A stretch of 64,000 bases of DNA from NCBI GenBank assembly GCA_036557365.1, contig DATBHR010000077.1, forward strand, positions 310,001 to 374,000. The letters are read 5' to 3'. The stretch is from DATKHR01 sp036557365 (GTDB lineage: Bacteria > Acidobacteriota > Vicinamibacteria > Vicinamibacterales > CAVVIG01). The translations under genes were made by a program, and so were the position numbers. This document shows positions 25,769-41,364 of this stretch, piece by piece (positions within the stretch are counted from its first letter, which is position 1; every line of letters starts with the position of its first letter). The notes beneath the pieces were generated by a model, which saw nothing but the letters and a program-made list of their open reading frames with translations, had not been told where the DNA came from and did not search any database.

Positions 25769-28603
25769 TTGTCAACAGTTCGGATCTATAAAGTCGCGGA
25801 GCTGCTCGGGACGACGAGCCAGGAAGTGACCGCGCTGCTCAAGCGCGATCACGGCATCGAGGTGAAGAGCGCCTCGAGCACGATCGAAGAGGTCGTTGCG
25901 CGCCAGTTCGTGGATCGGCTCGCGAAGCAGCGGAACATCCAGCTGCCGACGGGCGACATCTTCGCCGAGACGCCTGTCGTCAAGAGCAAGAAGAGTACGG
26001 CGCCTGCGAAGAAAGCACCGGAGCCACCGAAGCCGGTTGCTCCCGCGCTGCCGCCGCCGCGCCTCGTCAAGACGGTGAAGCCGGCCGCGGCGCCTGCCGC
26101 AGCGACGGCTGAGGCCGAACCGGAGCCGACGCACGAGGCGGCCGCACCGGTCGAGGCCGAACCAGCGCCGGCACCCGCAGTCGTCGAGCCGCCGCCGGCG
26201 CCGGAACCCCCCGCGCCGATCGCGGCCGAGCCTGCGGCGCCCGTCGCCGAAACGCGGGAAGAAAAAGCGCCGCCCGTTGAACCGGAGGCGCCCGCGAAGC
26301 CCGAGCCCGCGGTCGCCGCTGCGCCGCCGCGCGCACCGGCACCGCCGGTCGTGAAGCCGGGCCGCATCGTGCCGCCGACGCTCCGCCTCCGCATCGAGGA
26401 GCAGCGGCCGACGACGCCAACGCCGCCGCTGCCGACGACGCCGGCGCCGCGCGTGGTGCCGCGAACGGCGCCACGCGTCGAACGTCCGGCAACAGCAGCG
26501 CCGCGACCCGCGGCCGCAGCCGGTCAGGCTGGTGCTGCGGCGCCGCGTGCCGCACAACCGGCGGCGCGTCCAGGCATGGCGCCGGGACAGCGTCCGTCGT
26601 ACGCGCCGCGGCCGCAGATGCCGGTCGGCGGACCGCGTCCGCTCCCGTCGCAGCCCGTGCGGACGCAGTCGCCGGGCGGCGCGCCGCGCCCGGGACAACC
26701 GTATCCGCAGCGACCCGGCATGCCGCCGCGTCCGTCGTATCCGGGTCAGCGCCCGGGCGGCCATTCCGGTTCCCGTCCCTCGACCGGCGCGCGCAGGGAC
26801 CAGACGCCGAGAACGTCGTCGGCGCCGCAAATGCCCGCAGCGCCGCCGCCGGTCAGCCGGACGATCACGCTCGCCGAAGGCATGACCGTCAAGGATCTGG
26901 CCGACAAGCTGAGCGTCCGCCCGAACGACGTTCTCGGGAAAGTGTTGATGAAGGGGCTCGTCCTGCGCATCAACAGCACGCTCGACGCCGAGACCGCGAT
27001 CATGCTCGCGCGGGAATTCGGCGCCGACGTCCAGATGCGCAGCTTCGAAGAAGAGCTCCTGCAGGTGGACACGACCGAGTCCAAGCCGGAAGACGTGGTG
27101 ACACGTGCTCCCGTCGTCACGGTCATGGGCCACGTCGACCATGGCAAGACGAGCCTGCTCGATGCCATCCGCGAGGCGCGCGTCGCCGAGCGTGAAGCCG
27201 GCGGCATCACGCAGCACATCGGCGCGTACCACGTCACGATCAACAAGCGCGACATCGTGTTCCTCGACACGCCGGGTCACGAAGCGTTCACCCTGATGCG
27301 CGCCCGCGGCGCCAAGGTGACCGACATCGTCGTCCTCGTCGTCGCGGCAGACGATGGAGTGATGCCGCAGACGCGTGAAGCGATCGATCACGCGCGCGCG
27401 GCGAACGTGCCGATCATCGTCGCGATCAACAAGATCGACAAGCCGAACGCCAGCCCGGAGCGCGTCAAGCGCGAGCTGACCGAACTCGACCTGATGCCGG
27501 AAGAATGGGGCGGCAAGACGGTCACGGTCGAAGTCTCGGCCAAGAAGAAGCAGAACCTCGACCTGCTGCTCGAGATGATCCTGCTCGTGTCGGAAATCGG
27601 CGAGCTCAAGGCGAACCCGAAGCGCAGCGCGACGGGAACGGTGCTCGAAGCGAAACTCGACAAGGGACGCGGCGCGGTCGCGACCGTGCTCGTCCAGGAC
27701 GGCACGCTGAACGTCGGCGACACCTTCATCGCCGGCCCGATCGTCGGTCGCGTTCGTGCGCTCATCGACGACCGCGGCCGATCGACGAAGTCCGCCGGAC
27801 CGTCGACGCCTGTCGAAGTCCTCGGCCTCGGCGGCCTGCCGCAGCCGGGAGACGTCTTCCAGGTGGCCGATGCGGCGCGCGCCCGGCAAATCGCGACGTT
27901 CCGCGAGGAACAGGCAAAGACGCGGGCACTGGGCACGAAAGGCGGTCGCCTAACGCTCGAGACGCTGCAGGCACAGATCTCCGAGGGCAACGTCAAGGAA
28001 CTGCCGATCATCATCAAGGCCGACGTGCAGGGCTCGGCGGAAGTGCTCGCCGACACGCTCGCCAAGCTGTCGGACGAGAAGGTGAAGCTGCGCATCATCC
28101 ACACCGGCGTCGGCGCGGTGAACGAATCGGACGTGCTCCTGGCGTCCGCCTCGAACGCGATCATCATCGCCTTCAACGTCCGGCCCGATCGCAACGCCGA
28201 GGAGATCGCCTCGCGCGAGCACGTCGACGTCCGCCAGCACTCCGTGATCTACAACGTGACGGACGAGATGAAGAAGGCGATGGCGGGCATGCTCGATCCG
28301 ACGTTCAAGGAAGTCCGCGTCGGCATCGCGGCCGTTCGCGAGATCTTCAAGGTCCCGAAGTTCGGCACGATTGCCGGCTGCATGGTGACCGAAGGCCGCA
28401 TCACGCGCTCGGGCGACACGCAGGCGCGGCTCGTCCGCGACCACGCGATCATCTACCAGGGCAAGATCGGTTCGCTGCGCCGCTTCAAGGACGACGTCAG
28501 CGAGGTCAAATCGGGCTTCGAATGCGGAATCGGCTTCGAGAAGTACAACGACATCAAGGTCGGAGACGTCATCGAGGTCTTCAGCATGGAGCGCGCAGCG
28601 TAG
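25769..28603 (+). CDS. infB: translation initiation factor IF-2
   Basis: 944 residues from TTG 25769, with GAGG 7-8 nt upstream. The N-terminal IF2N module (VRIYKVAELLGTTSQEVTALLK) is followed by a very long Pro/Ala/Arg-rich linker (about 75-375), a second IF2N-like segment (about 375-440), then the GTPase domain: G1 GHVDHGKTSL, G3 DTPGHEAF, G4 NKIDK. Domains II-IV complete the protein, ending in KVGDVIEVF. It places initiator tRNA on the 30S subunit. The linker accounts for the above-average length. rbfA starts 15 bp after the stop. Confidence 0.98.
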   Translation: MSTVRIYKVAELLGTTSQEVTALLKRDHGIEVKSASSTIEEVVARQFVDRLAKQRNIQLPTGDIFAETPVVKSKKSTAPAKKAPEPPKPVAPALPPPRLVKTVKPAAAPAAATAEAEPEPTHEAAAPVEAEPAPAPAVVEPPPAPEPPAPIAAEPAAPVAETREEKAPPVEPEAPAKPEPAVAAAPPRAPAPPVVKPGRIVPPTLRLRIEEQRPTTPTPPLPTTPAPRVVPRTAPRVERPATAAPRPAAAAGQAGAAAPRAAQPAARPGMAPGQRPSYAPRPQMPVGGPRPLPSQPVRTQSPGGAPRPGQPYPQRPGMPPRPSYPGQRPGGHSGSRPSTGARRDQTPRTSSAPQMPAAPPPVSRTITLAEGMTVKDLADKLSVRPNDVLGKVLMKGLVLRINSTLDAETAIMLAREFGADVQMRSFEEELLQVDTTESKPEDVVTRAPVVTVMGHVDHGKTSLLDAIREARVAEREAGGITQHIGAYHVTINKRDIVFLDTPGHEAFTLMRARGAKVTDIVVLVVAADDGVMPQTREAIDHARAANVPIIVAINKIDKPNASPERVKRELTELDLMPEEWGGKTVTVEVSAKKKQNLDLLLEMILLVSEIGELKANPKRSATGTVLEAKLDKGRGAVATVLVQDGTLNVGDTFIAGPIVGRVRALIDDRGRSTKSAGPSTPVEVLGLGGLPQPGDVFQVADAARARQIATFREEQAKTRALGTKGGRLTLETLQAQISEGNVKELPIIIKADVQGSAEVLADTLAKLSDEKVKLRIIHTGVGAVNESDVLLASASNAIIIAFNVRPDRNAEEIASREHVDVRQHSVIYNVTDEMKKAMAGMLDPTFKEVRVGIAAVREIFKVPKFGTIAGCMVTEGRITRSGDTQARLVRDHAIIYQGKIGSLRRFKDDVSEVKSGFECGIGFEKYNDIKVGDVIEVFSMERAA

Positions 28604-28618
28604 GTTGCTTCCACAGTC

Positions 28619-29014
28619 ATGGCGCAAGGCTCACGACCGGACCGTGTGGCCGACCAGATACGGGCGGAACTCGGCCAGCTGCTCGCGCGGGACGTCCACG
28701 ATCCGGGAATCGGCTTCGTGACCATCACGCGCGTGCAGGTCAGCGCGGACATCCAGCGGGCCCGCGTCTTCTTCACGGTGCTCGGCGACGACAAGGCGCG
28801 CCAGAACTCCACCCGCGCGCTGGAGCGCGCCGCCCCGTTTCTCCGCCGCCAGATTGGATCGCGGCTGCGGCTGAAGCGGGTGCCGGAGCTCAAGTTCCAG
28901 TACGACGATTCGATCGCGGGACAGGATCGCATCGAGCAGCTGCTCAACGAAATTCACGCCGCATCGTCCGCGCCGCCGGACGCCGACCCGACTCCCGACG
29001 ATGATGAGCGCTGA
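28619..29014 (+). CDS. rbfA: ribosome-binding factor A
   Basis: 131 residues. The KH-like fold is recognisable from RPDRVADQIRAELGQLLARDVHDPGIGFVTITRVQVSADIQRARVFFTVLGDD through LKRVPELKFQYDDS. RbfA binds the 16S 5' helix and assists late 30S maturation and cold adaptation. It overlaps the following nrnA by 14 nt, suggesting coupled translation. Confidence 0.97.
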   Translation: MAQGSRPDRVADQIRAELGQLLARDVHDPGIGFVTITRVQVSADIQRARVFFTVLGDDKARQNSTRALERAAPFLRRQIGSRLRLKRVPELKFQYDDSIAGQDRIEQLLNEIHAASSAPPDADPTPDDDER

Positions 29015-29987
29015 GATCGACCGAATAGCAGAAGCCATCCGGGCGCGGCAGCGTTTCGTCATCTCGTCGCACGAGCGGCCCGACGGCGATTCGATTGGAT
29101 CGTCGCTGGCGATGGCGTTCGCGCTCCGCGCGATGGGCAAACGGGCGCACGTCGTCCACCGGGATCCGCCGCCGACGCCGCTCCTGCAGTTTCCAGGCGT
29201 CGCCGACATCACGATCGCGTCCAGCATTCCCGACGATCTCAGCGACGCGGACGCCGTCATCGTCATCGACTGCGAGCCGGCGCGGACCGGCATCGCCGGC
29301 CTGGACCGCTACTTCCAGATCAACATCGATCACCATCGCGACAATGCCGGCACCAGCCAGCTGCGCTGGATTGATCCGCTCGCGGCGGCCAGCGGCGAGA
29401 TGGTGTATGACGTGATCCGCGCGCTCGGCGCGCCCTTCACGGTCGAGGCTGCGACGCACGTGTATGTGGCAATCCACATGGACACCGGCAGCTTCCATTA
29501 CGGCAACATCACGCCAAAGACCTTCGCCATCTGCCAGGCGGCGCTCGAAGCCGGCGTCGATCCGGTGAGCGTGGCGCGCGGTCTCTACGACAGCAACAAC
29601 ATGGGACGGTTGAAGCTGTTCGGTGGCGTGCTCAGCGCGATGCAGCTGGATCCGAGCGGGCGCGTCGCGATCGTCTACCTCGATCACGACATGGCGCGCG
29701 CGGCCGGCGGCACCTACGAGGACACGGAAGGCCTCATCAACCTGCCGCTCACCGTGAAGGAAATCCTCGCCGTCGTGTTCTTCAAGCAGATCGAGGGCGA
29801 GTCGTACCGCGTCAGCATGCGCTCGAAGGGCGAGATCGACGTCGGCGCCATCGCCAAGGAATTCGAAGGCGGCGGCCACAGGAACGCGGCGGGATGCACC
29901 GTCGACGGCGCCATCGACGCGCTGCAGAAACTGTTCGTCGAAAAGATCGAGGCCGCCATCAATGGACGGTCTGCTGGTCCTCGATAA
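29001..29987 (+). CDS. nrnA: DHH-family nanoRNase/pAp phosphatase
   Basis: 328 residues from ATG 29001 (a second ATG follows at once). The DHH domain has ISSHERPDGDSIGSSLA (metal-binding Asp pair), VIVIDCEP and the name-giving NIDHHRDNAG (about residue 110). A DHHA1 domain ends in EFEGGGHRNAAGCTVDG, the RNA-binding GGGH motif. NrnA degrades 2-5 nt RNA fragments and 3'-phosphoadenosine 5'-phosphate in bacteria that lack Orn. The position between rbfA and truB is common in Gram-positives and Acidobacteriota-like genomes. The last 26 nt overlap truB. Confidence 0.96.
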   Translation: MMSAEIDRIAEAIRARQRFVISSHERPDGDSIGSSLAMAFALRAMGKRAHVVHRDPPPTPLLQFPGVADITIASSIPDDLSDADAVIVIDCEPARTGIAGLDRYFQINIDHHRDNAGTSQLRWIDPLAAASGEMVYDVIRALGAPFTVEAATHVYVAIHMDTGSFHYGNITPKTFAICQAALEAGVDPVSVARGLYDSNNMGRLKLFGGVLSAMQLDPSGRVAIVYLDHDMARAAGGTYEDTEGLINLPLTVKEILAVVFFKQIEGESYRVSMRSKGEIDVGAIAKEFEGGGHRNAAGCTVDGAIDALQKLFVEKIEAAINGRSAGPR

Positions 29988-30879
29988 GCCGAAAGGACCG
30001 ACTTCGCACGACGTGGTCGCGCGCATGAGGCGCGTGCTGCGCGAGCGCCGCATCGGCCACACCGGCACGCTCGATCCCGCCGCGACGGGCATTCTCGTCC
30101 TTGTGGTGGGGCGCGCAACGCGGCTGGCGCAGTTTCTGAGCGCCAGCGACAAGACATACGAAGCCGTCGTCGCACTCGGCGTGCGCACCGACAGCGCCGA
30201 CGCCGACGGCGAGCCGCTCGAAGCGCCGTACGCCGGACCGATGCCGTCGCGAGACGCGATCGCCGACGCACTCGCGAGCTTTCAGGGACGCGTTCTGCAG
30301 CAGCCGCCGGCGTTCTCGGCGAAAAAAATCGACGGTCGGCGCAGCTACGCTGTCGCGCGTGCCGCTCGACACGGCCGCGCGGAACCGGCTGCGCCGCCGG
30401 CGGCAGTGCCGGTGACGCTGCACGCGGTCCATCTGGTGTCCGTCGCTGACAACATGGTGACTTTGACGCTCGACTGCTCCGCCGGCTTCTACGTTCGCGC
30501 GCTCGCGCGCGATCTTGGTGACCGTCTCGGAACGGGCGGCCACCTCGCGGCGCTCAGGCGGACTCGCGTCGGAGCAATCGCGCTGGACCAGGCGATCGGT
30601 CTGGACGCGGCGGAGCGCGACCCGGCCGCCGCGCTATCTGCCGTCGTGCCGCTGGGACGGGCGCTCCCGCACCTGCCGCACGTCACGCTCTCGAGCGAAG
30701 GCGTTAGAAAGACCGTCCACGGGCGCGAGGTGAACCTCTCCGACGCGTCCGCCGGCGGATCGTGGCCCGCACGCGATGCCGCTCACGTGTGCCTGCTCGA
30801 CGCGGACGGCGAACTCGTCGCGATTGCGGTGCCCGGCAGCGCGCCGGGCCTTTTGCATCCGTCCGTTGTTCTGAGGTAA
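29962..30879 (+). CDS. truB: tRNA pseudouridine-55 synthase
   Basis: 305 residues from ATG 29962. It begins with the canonical LLVLDKPKGPTSHDVV, has the catalytic Asp38 in GHTGTLDPAATGIL, then KTYEAVVALGVRTDSADADG and YVRALARDLGDRLGTGGHLAALRRTRVG. A C-terminal PUA-like region is short and diverged (about 245-305). It makes the universal pseudouridine in the T-loop of tRNAs. Confidence 0.97.
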   Translation: MDGLLVLDKPKGPTSHDVVARMRRVLRERRIGHTGTLDPAATGILVLVVGRATRLAQFLSASDKTYEAVVALGVRTDSADADGEPLEAPYAGPMPSRDAIADALASFQGRVLQQPPAFSAKKIDGRRSYAVARAARHGRAEPAAPPAAVPVTLHAVHLVSVADNMVTLTLDCSAGFYVRALARDLGDRLGTGGHLAALRRTRVGAIALDQAIGLDAAERDPAAALSAVVPLGRALPHLPHVTLSSEGVRKTVHGREVNLSDASAGGSWPARDAAHVCLLDADGELVAIAVPGSAPGLLHPSVVLR

Positions 30880-30972
30880 CATGTTGAGCTTGTTCGAGTA
30901 ACGATTATCACGGCAGTACGGCGTTCTGGTGGCCGGATGGTGACTGGGACGTTCGTGGAGGACAGGAACCAC

Positions 30973-31242
30973 GTGGCACTGAGCAAAGATCGCAAGACTG
31001 AACTCATCGGCAGCTACCGCACCCACGACGGCGACACAGGATCCCCGGAAGTTCAGGTCGCAATCCTGAGCGAGCGGATCAATTACCTCACCGAGCACTT
31101 CAAATCCCACGCGAAAGACCATCACTCGCGGCGAGGTCTGCTGATGCTCGTCGGCAAGCGCCGCCGGCTGCTGGACTACCTGAAGGGGAAAGACGCCCAG
31201 CGCTATTCCGACCTGATTCGACGACTGAATATCAGAAAGTAA
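30973..31242 (+). CDS. rpsO: ribosomal protein S15
   Basis: 89 residues from GTG 30973, exactly the usual S15 length; GGAGG lies 11 nt upstream. The frame is open further upstream but those residues do not belong to the family. It contains THDGDTGSPEVQVAILSERI, HFKSHAKDHHSRRGLL and LVGKRRRLLDYLKGKD. S15 is a primary 16S-binding protein. In E. coli it represses its own mRNA; no such structure could be verified here. pnp follows after 70 bp, the usual gene order. Confidence 0.98.
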   Translation: MALSKDRKTELIGSYRTHDGDTGSPEVQVAILSERINYLTEHFKSHAKDHHSRRGLLMLVGKRRRLLDYLKGKDAQRYSDLIRRLNIRK

Positions 31243-31312
31243 GAATGGCCGGCGCTCTCTGCCGCGCCAGCCTGTCGGGCCTCTGACTTTTCACTTTTGC
31301 CGCAGCACAGCC

Positions 31313-33418
<2,106 letters not shown>

Positions 33419-33445
33419 TTCCATGGTCCGGGGAAAGGGCCCGGA

Positions 33446-35392
33446 GTGAAACAGAACGCCGCGCGCGTGTTCACACATGCGGCGGCGTTTTCGCTTTTCG
33501 CCGTTCTGACCATCGCCTGGACGTGGCCGCTGGCCGCGCATCTCACCCAGGCGATTCCCGGATTACCCGGCGACAACTACAGCTTCCTGTGGGACCTCTG
33601 GTGGATGCGCCGCGTGCGCGCGCTGCCCGCCCTCCAGTACTTCCAGACCAACTATCTCTTCTATCCGTTCGGCACGTCGCTGGTGAACCACCCGCACGTC
33701 GCGCTGCCGGCGTTCGTCTCGGCGACCGTGCTGCACTCGCTGACGATCGTGACGGCGCACAACGTGGTGCTGCTGACGTTCGTGTTCTCGAACATGGCGT
33801 GTGCGTACGCGCTTGCGTTCGATGTCACGCGGCACGTCCGCGCGTCGATTCTCGCGGCGCTCGTTTATGGCCTGTCGCCCTACTTTGCCGCACACATCCA
33901 GGGGCACTTCGATCTGATGGCCGGCTGGGTTCTTCCGGCGTACGTACTGCTCCTTCGGCGCGCGCTGTGGCGTCGATCCTGGGTCGCCGCCGCGAGCGCC
34001 GGTCTCGTCGCGATTGCCGCGGCGTACACGACTTACTACTACGTGGTTTACCTGGGTCTGCTCACGATTGTGTTCATCGCTGTCAGGCTGCGACCGGTAA
34101 AAGTCACGAGTCCACCGTCGACCATCGGAACTTCGCGACGGCTCGAGAAGGTCCTCCTTGCCGCGGCAATCGTTGCGGCTTCGCTCGCGGTCGCCGTCGC
34201 AATCGGCGGCGGAACATCCATCACGCTTGCCGGTCGCACCATTTCGATGCGGCAGCCTCAGAACATTTTGAGTGCGACGTGGATTCTGGCCGCGGCGTGG
34301 GCTCTTGCGCGGTGGCGTCCCCAGATCCGGTTCCGCCGGTTGCGACGCGAAACGCTGATCACCGTCGCCGTCGTCTCGGCGATCATCGGCGCCGTCTTTC
34401 TGGCTGGCGCGGCGCCACTGCTCGTGCGTGCGCGGCAGGTCGCTGCTCACGGAGACTACGCGAGCCAGACGTTCTTCTGGAGGAGCATTCCTCTCGGCGT
34501 CGATCTCGCGGCACCCCTTCTCGGTCCGCCACGTCACCCGCTCAGCGGAAACGTGAGCCGGCGCGCTTACGCCGCCCTTGGCCTCGACGCCATCGAAGCG
34601 GTCGGCTGGATTGGCGTCGTCACGCCGCTGTTGCTCGTCCTGACCCGTCGCGGCCGTGTGAACCGCCGCGAGCGACGCTGCTGGTGGTCGGTGGCAGTGG
34701 TTTTCGCGCTGCTCGCCCTCGGGCCACTGTTGAAGGTCGGCGGATTCGATACGGGTATGCGGCTTCCGTCGATCCTGCTTCGCTACGTGCCGCTAGTCGC
34801 CGACGCGCGGATGCCGGGCCGCGGCATGGTCGGCCTCTTTCTGGCACTCGGCATACTCATCGGCCTCGGACTTTCACGCGTGCGCGGGCCGCTTGCGCGA
34901 CCCGGTGTCCAGTTCGCCGCCATCGGGCTCGTCGCGTTCGAGATGTGGGATGCGCCGATCCTCTTGACGCCGCTCGCCCCTCCGGCGGCGCTCCAGACGC
35001 TCGCGGCGGAATCGGACGGCGCCGTCTGCGCGGTGCCGTTCGGGATCGGCGATGGCCTCAGCACCGGTGTTGGATGGCAGGAACGGCGTGTCCTCTACGA
35101 CGCGACCGTCCACGAGCACCCGCTCGTTGGCGGATTCATCGGCCGCCTGGCGCCGACAGTCGTCCAGCGCTACGAGGAGATGCCCGTCGTCGGCGCGCTC
35201 CTGCGGCTTTCAGATGGGCGTTCGGCTCCAACCGATCCGTCGCCAGCCGACGTCGCATCGTCTCCGTGCCGGTATTTGATCGTGGATCGGAAGGCCGTCA
35301 CACCCGCGCTGAGGGAGTTCGTCCACCAGCTGCCTGTGGACATGATCGCCGCCTCGGACGACCGGGAGGTATACCGGCTGCGTGATAAGTAA
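33446..35392 (+). CDS. large polytopic membrane protein, GT-C/YfhO-like topology
   Basis: 648 residues from GTG 33446. A hydrophobic N-terminus is followed by a luminal/periplasmic loop GLPGDNYSFLWDLWWMRR, then about ten more membrane segments up to residue about 520 and a soluble C-terminal domain (about 520-648) with PFGIGDG and VHEHPLVGGFIGR. The acidic first loop and many helices resemble lipid-linked-sugar glycosyltransferases (GT-C) and YfhO proteins, but no catalytic residues can be assigned with certainty. A similar protein is cut at the right end of the window. Function unknown. Confidence 0.85.
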   Translation: MKQNAARVFTHAAAFSLFAVLTIAWTWPLAAHLTQAIPGLPGDNYSFLWDLWWMRRVRALPALQYFQTNYLFYPFGTSLVNHPHVALPAFVSATVLHSLTIVTAHNVVLLTFVFSNMACAYALAFDVTRHVRASILAALVYGLSPYFAAHIQGHFDLMAGWVLPAYVLLLRRALWRRSWVAAASAGLVAIAAAYTTYYYVVYLGLLTIVFIAVRLRPVKVTSPPSTIGTSRRLEKVLLAAAIVAASLAVAVAIGGGTSITLAGRTISMRQPQNILSATWILAAAWALARWRPQIRFRRLRRETLITVAVVSAIIGAVFLAGAAPLLVRARQVAAHGDYASQTFFWRSIPLGVDLAAPLLGPPRHPLSGNVSRRAYAALGLDAIEAVGWIGVVTPLLLVLTRRGRVNRRERRCWWSVAVVFALLALGPLLKVGGFDTGMRLPSILLRYVPLVADARMPGRGMVGLFLALGILIGLGLSRVRGPLARPGVQFAAIGLVAFEMWDAPILLTPLAPPAALQTLAAESDGAVCAVPFGIGDGLSTGVGWQERRVLYDATVHEHPLVGGFIGRLAPTVVQRYEEMPVVGALLRLSDGRSAPTDPSPADVASSPCRYLIVDRKAVTPALREFVHQLPVDMIAASDDREVYRLRDK

Positions 35393-35400
35393 GAGCACCA

Positions 35401-35495
35401 GCCACAAAGACACGGAGAACCGAAGGTCAGTCTATCCAGCCGATTCACGTTCGAGGCGTAGACAGATTTTCTTCGTGCCTTCGAGTCTTCGTGGC
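35401..35495. repeat. dispersed inverted repeat of the GCCACAAAGAC type
   Basis: GCCACAAAGACACGGAG (35401-35417) faces an imperfect reverse complement at 35471-35495 (CTTCG...GTCTTCGTGGC). It fills most of the 120-bp convergent spacer. Similar GCCAC-RAAGAC-CACG sequences are found dispersed in many unrelated bacterial genomes as intergenic repeats; that is recollection and not verified here. Confidence 0.55.
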
Positions 35496-35512
35496 GCGAG
35501 TCCGTCGGCGCG

Positions 35513-36607
35513 CTACGGCTTGAACGCCTGCGCCGCCGAAATCCTCTCCCGCAGCGGCGGATGACTGTAGAACAGCCACTGCACGAGATGCGAGGGATTC
35601 TCCTCCGCGAGATTCTGCGCGCCGAGTCTCCGCATCGCGGAGATGAACGCGGCAGGATTGTGCGTCAGGTTCAACGCAAACAGGTCGGCGCGGCGCTCGA
35701 AAGCACGCGAGAGCGCGTGCGCGAACGGCATCATTGCGACCGAGACGCAGCCAGCGGCGAGCAGCAGCACCGGAAGGCCTGCGGCATCATCCACCCCTCG
35801 CAGACCAGCGACGGTGGCAACGGATCGCAGCACGACATTCGCGAGATAGAAGCCGGCGACGATGAGCGCGCTCTCGAGCGCGATGCCCTTCCAGATGTCG
35901 TTGTGCACGTGGTGGCCGAGTTCGTGCGCCAGCACCACCTCGATCTCGTCGTCCGAGTAGTCGGCCAGCATCGTGTCCGAGACGAGGATGCGCCTCGTCG
36001 TGCCGAGTCCGGCCAGCGCCGCGTTCGCTTTCCGCGTCTTCTCCCCAAGCCCGAGCTCGTAGGCGCCGAGGACGCGCGCTCCCGCTCTTCCCGCCAGCGC
36101 GACGAGGCGCGCGCGCAGCTGCTCGCGCTCGAGCGGCTTCACCGAATAGAACATCGGCAGCAGCACCACCGGCGCGAGATTGGTCATCCCCACGATGACG
36201 GCGGCGAAGACCAGACCGGCGGCAATCCACCATCGATCCGGCGACACTCGCATCAACCCGTAGACAACGCTCGCCGCGCCGATGCCGAGCACGAGGCCGA
36301 TCGCAAAACCCTTGAGCTGATCGGCCGCCCATACGCCGAAGGTTTCGGTCGAGAGACCGTACCGGCGTTCGAGCACGAAGCCTCCGTAGAAATTGAGGGG
36401 AAGGCTGACCGCCTCGTGGAGGATGGACAACAGGACGACGGCGCCGACGATGGGCGCCCAGGGCGTTATGCGAACGGCGAGATCGCGGAGCCGGAGATGC
36501 TGACTCGACGCGACGAGACCGATAAGCAGCACCGCGCTCCACACCATTGACGCGATGCTGACGCGGCGCTTCAGCCGCTGATACTTGGCCGCCTTATCTT
36601 CGTTCAC
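35513..36607 (-). CDS. M48 family (Ste24/HtpX-like) membrane metallopeptidase
   Basis: 364 residues from GTG 36607; the longer open frame upstream lies inside the preceding lipoprotein gene. Membrane helices occur at about 18-38, 50-70, 105-130, 140-165 and 260-310. The zinc site is VLAHELGHHVHND (HExxH), with the third ligand Glu in FERRADLFAL. The long N-terminal membrane part and SLPLNFYGGFVLERRYGLS resemble CaaX prenyl protease 1 (Ste24) more than HtpX. It probably cleaves membrane proteins at the inner membrane. The gene overlaps the lipoprotein gene by 14 nt. Confidence 0.92.
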   Translation of the reverse strand: MNEDKAAKYQRLKRRVSIASMVWSAVLLIGLVASSQHLRLRDLAVRITPWAPIVGAVVLLSILHEAVSLPLNFYGGFVLERRYGLSTETFGVWAADQLKGFAIGLVLGIGAASVVYGLMRVSPDRWWIAAGLVFAAVIVGMTNLAPVVLLPMFYSVKPLEREQLRARLVALAGRAGARVLGAYELGLGEKTRKANAALAGLGTTRRILVSDTMLADYSDDEIEVVLAHELGHHVHNDIWKGIALESALIVAGFYLANVVLRSVATVAGLRGVDDAAGLPVLLLAAGCVSVAMMPFAHALSRAFERRADLFALNLTHNPAAFISAMRRLGAQNLAEENPSHLVQWLFYSHPPLRERISAAQAFKP

Positions 36608-37424
36608 CGTCCGAACGATCGTCGGTCTTGGTCTCGACGGATTCGCCGTGATGGCGCAGGCGGATGCCGCCGTTCGTGGTCTGAAGTTCGATGGCGGTGC
36701 CGCCGCCATTCAGGCGGCCCTCGAATCGGCGTCGCGAACGCTCCGACACTTCCATCTTCATGTCGGCGACCGTGATGCCGCCGTTGGTCCACGACGCGCT
36801 CACGTCGGCCTTCGCATCGTCCGGCAGCGCGAGCGTCACGGCACCATTCGTCGTCCGCAGCGCGATGCGATCCGATCCGACGTGCGAGAGATCGACGTTG
36901 ATGCTGCCATTGGTGGTTCTGGCGTCCACCGCGCCGGTGACATCCTTTGCGGTGACGGTCCCGTTGGTCGTATGAGCGCTGACTTTACCGGTCATGCCGT
37001 GGACGACGACCGATCCGTTGGTGTTGGTCACGTCGATCGCCGCGCTCTTGGGCGCGCGCACGTGGTAGCGCACCTCGAAGTTCGCGCCGATCATCACGCC
37101 GCTCATCCGTTCGGTCTCGATCGACACACGGTTGGGCTGAACGTCTTCCTTGATGGTGATTCTGGGGAGCAGCTCTTTCGCAGCTTCGTCCGTTGCGGCG
37201 CGGGCGATCCGTTCGGCTCGGACTTCGACGGTTGACCCGTCGGCCGCTTCGACTTCGATCCGGCCGTTCGTGTTTCCGATGCGGACTTCTCCGCCCGCCG
37301 CGAGGGGGTAGGAGCGCGTCCACTCGTCGGTGGCGCGGCCCATCAGGTTGCCGAGCGACACGTCGCAGGCGGCGAGCCCGACGATGAGAGGCAGCGCGAG
37401 CAGCGAGACGCAGGCTCTCTTCAT
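36594..37424 (-). CDS. DUF4097-like beta-repeat lipoprotein
   Basis: 276 residues from ATG 37424, with AGAGGA 7 nt upstream. The signal peptide ends in a lipobox (VGLAAC, Cys about 20). The body is a right-handed parallel beta-helix-like repeat: successive strands each carry a T-N-G turn (GNTNGRIEV, TNTNGSVVV, HTTNGTVTA, RTTNGSINV, RTTNGAVTL, WTNGGITV, QTTNGGIRL), characteristic of DUF4097/DUF4098 adhesin-like proteins. Location on a membrane surface is inferred from the lipobox. It is the first gene of a two-gene unit with the M48 peptidase. Confidence 0.92.
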   Translation of the reverse strand: MKRACVSLLALPLIVGLAACDVSLGNLMGRATDEWTRSYPLAAGGEVRIGNTNGRIEVEAADGSTVEVRAERIARAATDEAAKELLPRITIKEDVQPNRVSIETERMSGVMIGANFEVRYHVRAPKSAAIDVTNTNGSVVVHGMTGKVSAHTTNGTVTAKDVTGAVDARTTNGSINVDLSHVGSDRIALRTTNGAVTLALPDDAKADVSASWTNGGITVADMKMEVSERSRRRFEGRLNGGGTAIELQTTNGGIRLRHHGESVETKTDDRSDGERR

Positions 37425-37464
37425 GGTCAATCCTCTACGCGTACCATACGCGAGCGAGGATACC

Positions 37465-41301
<3,837 letters not shown>

Positions 41302-41364
41302 GAATCAATCCAATGCGGATGGCGCAACGCGGATCGCGAATCGACATGGGTGATTGATCGGATC

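Noticed and set aside
25772..27889. 705-codon open frame on minus
   Set aside because: Exact mirror of infB; Arg-rich low-complexity sequence caused by the Pro/Ala-rich linker.
31243..31312. Terminator after rpsO
   Set aside because: The GGCGC/GCGCC arms are short with an 8-nt loop and no T-tract; rpsO-pnp is normally one transcript.
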